Assembly (NCBI GenBank): GCA_032433595.1
Contig: JASWJB010000055.1
Coordinates: 107,803-171,802 of the forward strand
Length of the DNA stretch: 64,000 nucleotides
From: Conoideocrella luteorostrata
Lineage: Eukaryota; Ascomycota; Sordariomycetes; Hypocreales; Clavicipitaceae
Direction: 5' to 3'
Positions 59,199-64,000 of this stretch are shown here, one piece after another. A program made the translations under genes and the position numbers. Position 1 is the stretch's first letter; each line of letters begins with the position of its first letter. The notes beneath the pieces are model-generated. The model was given only the letters and a program-made list of their open reading frames with translations. It was not told the origin of the DNA and did no database searches.

Positions 59199-60163
59199 GG
59201 TGACGAGTCGCCTCCTAGGAAAGCTGTCTAAGTAGTTCAGCAACCCGACCGTTCGTCTCCAGATGAATCTGATATGAAACTGAGCTCGTTTGCCGTGTAG
59301 AGTCCGAAAATTGAGCAGCGACCAGGGTTAATTACGATTCCGACGTTTGGGATGGGAAGAAAAAACAGGACTTTTCAAGGCAAAAGAGGCACAACCGCAC
59401 GAAAAGAAAAACCAAGTCCTCCCACCCGGGGTCGAACGCTTGAGCATGCTCGAACGCCGACCCTGCTGGTTTCCGAAAGAGGGAGCTTCTACGTCATAGA
59501 GAGCTTCGGCATCAAAGTTGCAGGTATTTAAGCCAATCAACTGCGCTTCTGGTTAGTGCCGCTGGGGCGGGGAGACGAACTCTGACTGCGCTACCTGGCC
59601 GACGGAACACAGCCCGTCCAGTGCATCCTCCATGTGCATCCATAACGGTCTCTCGCCGTAGTTAGCCTCCAACTCAAATCAATGCTATGCCTTGAGTAGC
59701 CGGGTTCGAGGTATTGTCCCACTGGTAGCTGAGTTAGTAGGTAAGCAACTTGACAGCGTGAGGTGGTTCAACACCTGCCTTGATTTAAGCACAAGGATCC
59801 TATCAGTTAACCTCAGCAATATGTCTCAGGTCGGCCTCATAAATTACCAGGATGTGAAACTTAAATTATACTAACTACGGAGTAGTTGGCTACTGGTTAG
59901 TGTTGTCTCATGGATATACTCCGCAGAATGTCAAAAAATATGTAGAGGCGCTGCTCCTATGTCACACGCAATTTCATGCATCGGATTCCTTATCCTCCGC
60001 CCATAATCATCGTCGCCATGACTCTTGCTGGTACAGCTGGTTTTTCACCAGCGATCTAGTTAGTGTATGATGTTGTGGCGTAAGATAATAAATGCTGCTT
60101 GATCGTCGTATCCCATAAATTTGGGTTGCCTTTCTTCCAGGCTCCTTTCAACGACGCGCCTCC
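59199..60163. other. Intergenic gap with imperfect palindrome
   Basis: 965 bp. Contains the hydrolase promoter, a 35-nt imperfect hairpin at 59429-59463 next to an A-rich run (minus-strand T run), and an exact motif copy at 59876. No supported gene. Confidence 0.55.
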
Positions 60164-60760
60164 TCACTCCACCCATGGGGCAATCTTCTTCGCCTCTCTA
60201 ATACTCGAGTTTGACGACATGCCACTTGACATGGACTGTGATCCGCCGTGCTTCGCAAAGCGTTGTTTATCTGCGGCCTGTCTAGCTCTCTCTCTCATTG
60301 CCTTCTCTGGGGTGGGGCCTGTTGTCGAGGTGGTCACGCCGTTAGGAACCTTGCCGATCGGAAGATGCATCTTGGCCGCCGCTTGTGGATCCTTTGAACC
60401 GATCCCATACCGCTGATATGTAGATGTTCGTTGGTTCTTCAGAGCCTGCGCCGAAGGCTCGCTGACGGAAAGCCAGTTCTTGACATTTTTTATCCATCTT
60501 GGTTTCGCACTGCGATCGTTGGTGGTTTCTTGGCCTGAAGGCGAGCGTCGTCTCGTCTCGCCACTGCTGAGCGCATAGTCGCAGTCTGACGATTGGGAAA
60601 AGGTAGATGCAGTGTGAGATCCAAAATAGTCGTCGGATGATATCGCACCTATGGATGAGTCCGTCGTGGCAGATCTATAATGTCGTGGGCGAAAATGTTC
60701 CTCTGAAACGGGAACGGCATGCGTCACAGCCATAGAAGATTTCCTTGTCGACCTGCCCAT
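60164..60760 (-). CDS. Hypothetical Ser-rich protein, 198 aa
   Basis: Single exon, ATG at 60760-60758 (MGRSTRKSSMAVTHAVPVSE), stop at 60166-60164. The product is hydrophilic and rich in Ser, Thr and Arg, with no signal peptide or membrane segment. A more ordered middle reads RWIKNVKNWLSVSEPSAQAL and YQRYGIGSKDPQAAAKMHLP. It is followed by a basic helix-prone segment EKAMRERARQAADKQRFAKH. I do not recognise the family. It may be a regulatory or cytoskeletal small protein, but nothing fixes this. It lies 966 bp upstream of, and in the same orientation as, the DUF2417 gene. Confidence 0.62.
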   Translation of the reverse strand: MGRSTRKSSMAVTHAVPVSEEHFRPRHYRSATTDSSIGAISSDDYFGSHTASTFSQSSDCDYALSSGETRRRSPSGQETTNDRSAKPRWIKNVKNWLSVSEPSAQALKNQRTSTYQRYGIGSKDPQAAAKMHLPIGKVPNGVTTSTTGPTPEKAMRERARQAADKQRFAKHGGSQSMSSGMSSNSSIREAKKIAPWVE

Positions 60761-61575
60761 GTTTTTTATATTGGCTTCGGTTGAGGACGAGGGTTTGCGG
60801 CTCTAGGATCCCTGCTGTCACTCAAATCCAGTCATTCCTCAACGGAGAGGCGCAGGACTGCTTTGCGAATTCCCCGAGTGCGGTAGAACGTAAATGAAGG
60901 ATTATTTTGAGGTGAGAATCGGGGGCTTGCGGGCTATGCCAAGAGGATTACAAAGTCGAGTGAGAATTGGCTCAGCGACACATTCCCCTGCTTGAACAAC
61001 TTGGCTTTACGAGACGATCAAGACTGCAATCAGGAAAGTCATTTAAGCCAAGAGCATGGGAATGCGAACAAGACAGTTTTCTCTAGGACACAGGTGTCGC
61101 TGCGGGTGGCGCACCACCCAAGAAAAAGATAAATAAGTTCCAGAATGTACCAAATATTAGCCAACGTTAGCTCACAGCTCTGTTGTAGAGACGCCGACGG
61201 TAAGAACAGGCCGCTAGGGTACCAGTAGAGCAATAGCCGCCAAAGGCCGGAACAAAGGCAAAAGCAAGTTTGATTATTTAGTAAGTATTTCAAGCATTGC
61301 ACGGCACGGCGGGTAAGACTTGCGTAAACAGCCGGGGAGCACCAAAAGGAAATATGGCCTCGACCGTGGCGATGGCAGCGCGGACATATTAATAGTTTGC
61401 GTGCGGAGACGTGACTACTGATAATTAGGACGAGACGGCCGCAGAGGCAGAAAAATCCCAAATGGGCCGCGGTCTCCTCCCTCCTTCCTTACATCCTTCT
61501 TCCCTCCTTGCCTTCCAAGTCTCCTCTTTCTTCCTTCCGCCCCAAGCTACTGCACGCCACTTTGTTGCATTTACC

Positions 61576-61722
61576 ATGGACCAGCACATGCAGCCGAAAA
61601 TTAAGGCGGGCTCAAGACGGGCTCAATGGAAGCACATAGCTTGCCGCTTGCTGGCTTTGTTTGTGTCCGTGACCAAACCAACAGTCGGGTGGATAAATGT
61701 GTTTGACAGCCCCGCAAGCTAG
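61576..61722 (+). CDS. Possible small ORF, 48 codons
   Basis: An ATG in strong context (TTACCATGG) directly follows a pyrimidine-rich block like those before real fungal genes. It encodes MDQHMQPKIKAGSRRAQWKH plus a short hydrophobic stretch and ends at TAG. It could be a small protein, the first exon of a spliced gene, or chance. Confidence 0.2.
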   Translation: MDQHMQPKIKAGSRRAQWKHIACRLLALFVSVTKPTVGWINVFDSPAS

Positions 61723-63447
61723 TTGAGGATTTCAGTCTCATCGTTCCCAAATCCCATAACACTGGAGTTGGTAAACAGCACGTCATTCAGCCCGTTTCGT
61801 GAGGACTCAATGTCTTCACCATCTGTCGGTTATGCACTCGTGCTGGGATTGCAGATCACTAATCCTTGTTTACGGAGAACATTGTTGGAGAACAGCACAG
61901 GCATGACAGGGTTCGTAGGTACCCAACTTCTTAGTTAGTCACTGAGACATGCTGTTGGGTTTATCTGCCAGCCTTGTCGGCAGAGTGGCAAGGTGGCACT
62001 GGTAAGCAACCTTTCAACACCAACAAGGCTACGGAGTAATCCAGCTTTCTTTGCTGGTTCTGTGGCAATTCCGTCGGTTCCCACGACGCCACGGAATCAC
62101 AATGTGATGGCAACGAGCGAGGAAGTATGGCAGGTCACTGCGAGGATAATGTGGCCCAGGTGCAACAGCACAACCTCGTTCGGTAGTGCGGACTACTGCT
62201 CCCTTCCGCAGATTTGTAATAACTAGCTGGTGATGTTGTCATTCGCCTGACAACGCTTGCATGTAATGCCTAGGCTAGATATCTTCATGCCTACTGCCTG
62301 CTTAGGTACGACGTAAGTTGCTCTTTGCAGGTTCAACGGTGTTACTTGTCACATATCGCATCTGCAAAGGCACGTCTTGAATCCAATAGTGTTGCGTCGT
62401 TTGTCCTGCCATCAGCATGTGGCCAGGCAGGGGAGCATGTCAAGTCGGCCAATCGTCCCCACAACATGTCACTCCATCCATTGTCCATACGTACTATCGC
62501 GTGGACGGAGAGCAGCTGCAGGCAGGGGCTGAAGCCACAGCTCCAACATAATCTTGGGACGCACGGAGTATGGAGGATGGCTCGTGGCTAGTCTCTCGAT
62601 TTAGCATCAAAAGCCAGTGAATGTCTTTGTTTCGAGATCCCGCGGCCACCGTCTGTGCTTTCGGAGTTTTCCGCCTGCCAACCCAAGTGATAGATTTTGT
62701 GGCCACGGACTAGCGACCAGACGACTGACCAATGCAAACCAACCAAGCGGGTTACAATAAAAGGCGCAGCCCTCCAGCCGCCATGCCTGCCTGCCTGCTT
62801 TGATGTAAACAATAGCGGCGAGCAATTCTAGAGTGCCCCCCAGACCTGAAATTACCTGTGCTTATCTTGGGGATGCCACAATTTCTCCCGCATTGCTGTA
62901 AGCACTTCCACCAGGTGTCGCTACCCATCGACCACCTGACACTGATGCACCTGACCTCAGTGATGTCGCTGGAATGAGTCGAGGGCTGAGCGGTGCTAAT
63001 AGCTGCACCTTCGTCAGCTTAGGAGCTAAATTGATATTATCATCCGAGGGTACCGAATCTTTAAAGTGTTCAGTAGAGGGGACAAACAATTAGGGCCAAG
63101 AAAGACCACTGATAGGACGTATCAACAACCAAACTGTGTCTACGAGTCCCCGTCAGGAAGTCTTGCAAGAGGACTTGATCACAGAGAAGGAGGACATGAC
63201 ATGAAACCAGCGATAGTAACAGTATAAAATGGCAGACAAACAAAACAGAAGAGAGAAAAAAAGTGTTCCAATGCTCTGGTAGTAACTATTTGATGCAAAA
63301 ATTCAATGTGTGCAATAGTAGTATAACTGCGGGATAGACAGGCAAGATCTCACCATGCACAATGATACGACCGTATTTGTCATTCTGCCTCTGCCCCTTG
63401 CCGCCGCCGAGGAAACCGAGGAAACAGCTAGGGCTCGTTTGCGGGAA

Positions 63448-63462
63448 GGGGGGGGGGGGGGG
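63448..63462 (+). repeat. Poly-G tract
   Basis: About 15 consecutive Gs in intergenic DNA. Confidence 0.85.
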
Positions 63463-64000
63463 TAGCAAGAGTTTCGGCGTCGCATTCGAACGGAAGCTGT
63501 GGAGAACTACGGAGTATCGTTCCTGTCAACGACTTCACCTGCAGGCGCATTCAGGCATCCACTGTGTACTACCTATGTATGGAGTATGCACACACATAGA
63601 CCCACCTGTTCCGTGACGAAACATCCTCCCCTCCCAGCCGTGGTTGTGGCCAGTGCTTGGACTTCTCAACATCCCTTGTATCACGCATCGAAACGCCCCC
63701 TCCATCTAACTAAGAGCCCAACCCGTGGACTCGGAAAAGTTGGCTGACAGCCTAATCAATTTGTGGAACTGTGTAGTTGAACAAAGAAAAGGGAAAAAAA
63801 GCCAAAACACCTCCGGACAGACTCCACGCGATCACATGCATTGTTAAACTCGCCACAAAGAGTGTGAACCAAGAGAGCAGGCCAGTGTCTGTTTTTATCC
63901 TGCATTTCGAGAAATCCTAGGCTGGCCTTCCTTGGCCTGCTTGAAGCCGTATGCTGCGTGAAGGCTTGACCCTATCACAGAACATCTGCATCAATCGCCC

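Larger units (their letters stand above)
60761..64000. other. Right-edge intergenic region without a supported gene
   Basis: A C/T-rich promoter-like block at 61475-61560 precedes an ATG in good context at 61576 that opens only 48 codons. Two exact motif copies (62030, 63508) and a G-run at 63448-63462 are present. No recognisable protein on either strand to the window end. Confidence 0.55.

Noticed and set aside
59397..59466. tRNA gene on the minus strand
   Set aside because: Only a B-box match and T run are present. Acceptor, D and T stems do not pair as a tRNA, so it is listed only as a weak observation.

Overview
The window is nuclear DNA of a filamentous ascomycete, most likely a Sordariomycete and probably of the order Hypocreales. 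The genes have short introns (about 50-310 nt) with GTRNGN donors and YAG acceptors. The products are typical fungal forms: Lrg1-type LIM-RhoGAP, DUF2417 hydrolase, RSC7, two-box mitochondrial HMG protein. Intergenic DNA is long and compositionally mixed. The genus cannot be decided from the sequence.

Layout. 1-0.58 kb holds part of a Pcl/Clg1-type cyclin running off the left edge (minus). 0.6-9.7 kb is gene-poor and studded with copies of a 9-bp motif, TACGGAGTA. 9.7-10.5 kb carries a secreted, Kex2-processed repeat protein precursor (minus). 13.7-18 kb has an unknown protein (plus), the chromatin remodeller subunit RSC7 (minus) and a small beta-trefoil-like protein (plus). 18.7-25.2 kb is one very large gene, the N-end-rule ubiquitin ligase UBR1 (minus). 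26-30.3 kb is housekeeping: QCR9 (minus), PYM/WIBG (plus) and RPT4 (plus). 30.3-34.2 kb is a repeat-rich gap with a trinucleotide-derived array and a MITE-like inverted-repeat element. 34.2-40.1 kb holds GFA1 (plus), proteasome beta-7 PRE4 (minus) and a mitochondrial HMG-box protein (plus). 41-47.5 kb holds an unknown protein with a conserved Trp/Cys-rich C-terminus (minus), a GST-like protein (plus) and ERG26 (plus). 49-52.8 kb is the Rho GAP LRG1 (minus). 53-57.5 kb is another gene-poor, motif-rich gap. 57.5-60.8 kb holds a DUF2417 membrane hydrolase and a small unknown protein (both minus). I see no convincing gene in 60.8-64 kb.

This is not a biosynthetic cluster; most genes are single-copy housekeeping genes. 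Shared themes are ubiquitin-proteasome function (UBR1, RPT4, PRE4) and cell wall/membrane supply (GFA1 for chitin precursors, LRG1 for Rho signalling, ERG26 for ergosterol), but nothing in the sequence shows co-regulation. The accessory signals of most interest are the acidic Kex2-repeat peptide precursor, the strongly over-represented TACGGAGTA motif that avoids coding DNA, a three-copy dispersed repeat with A-rich tails, and two inverted-repeat elements, one of them in the ERG26 upstream region. Exon boundaries were assigned by reading splice signals and conserved protein sequence by eye; each multi-exon model was checked to give an open frame.
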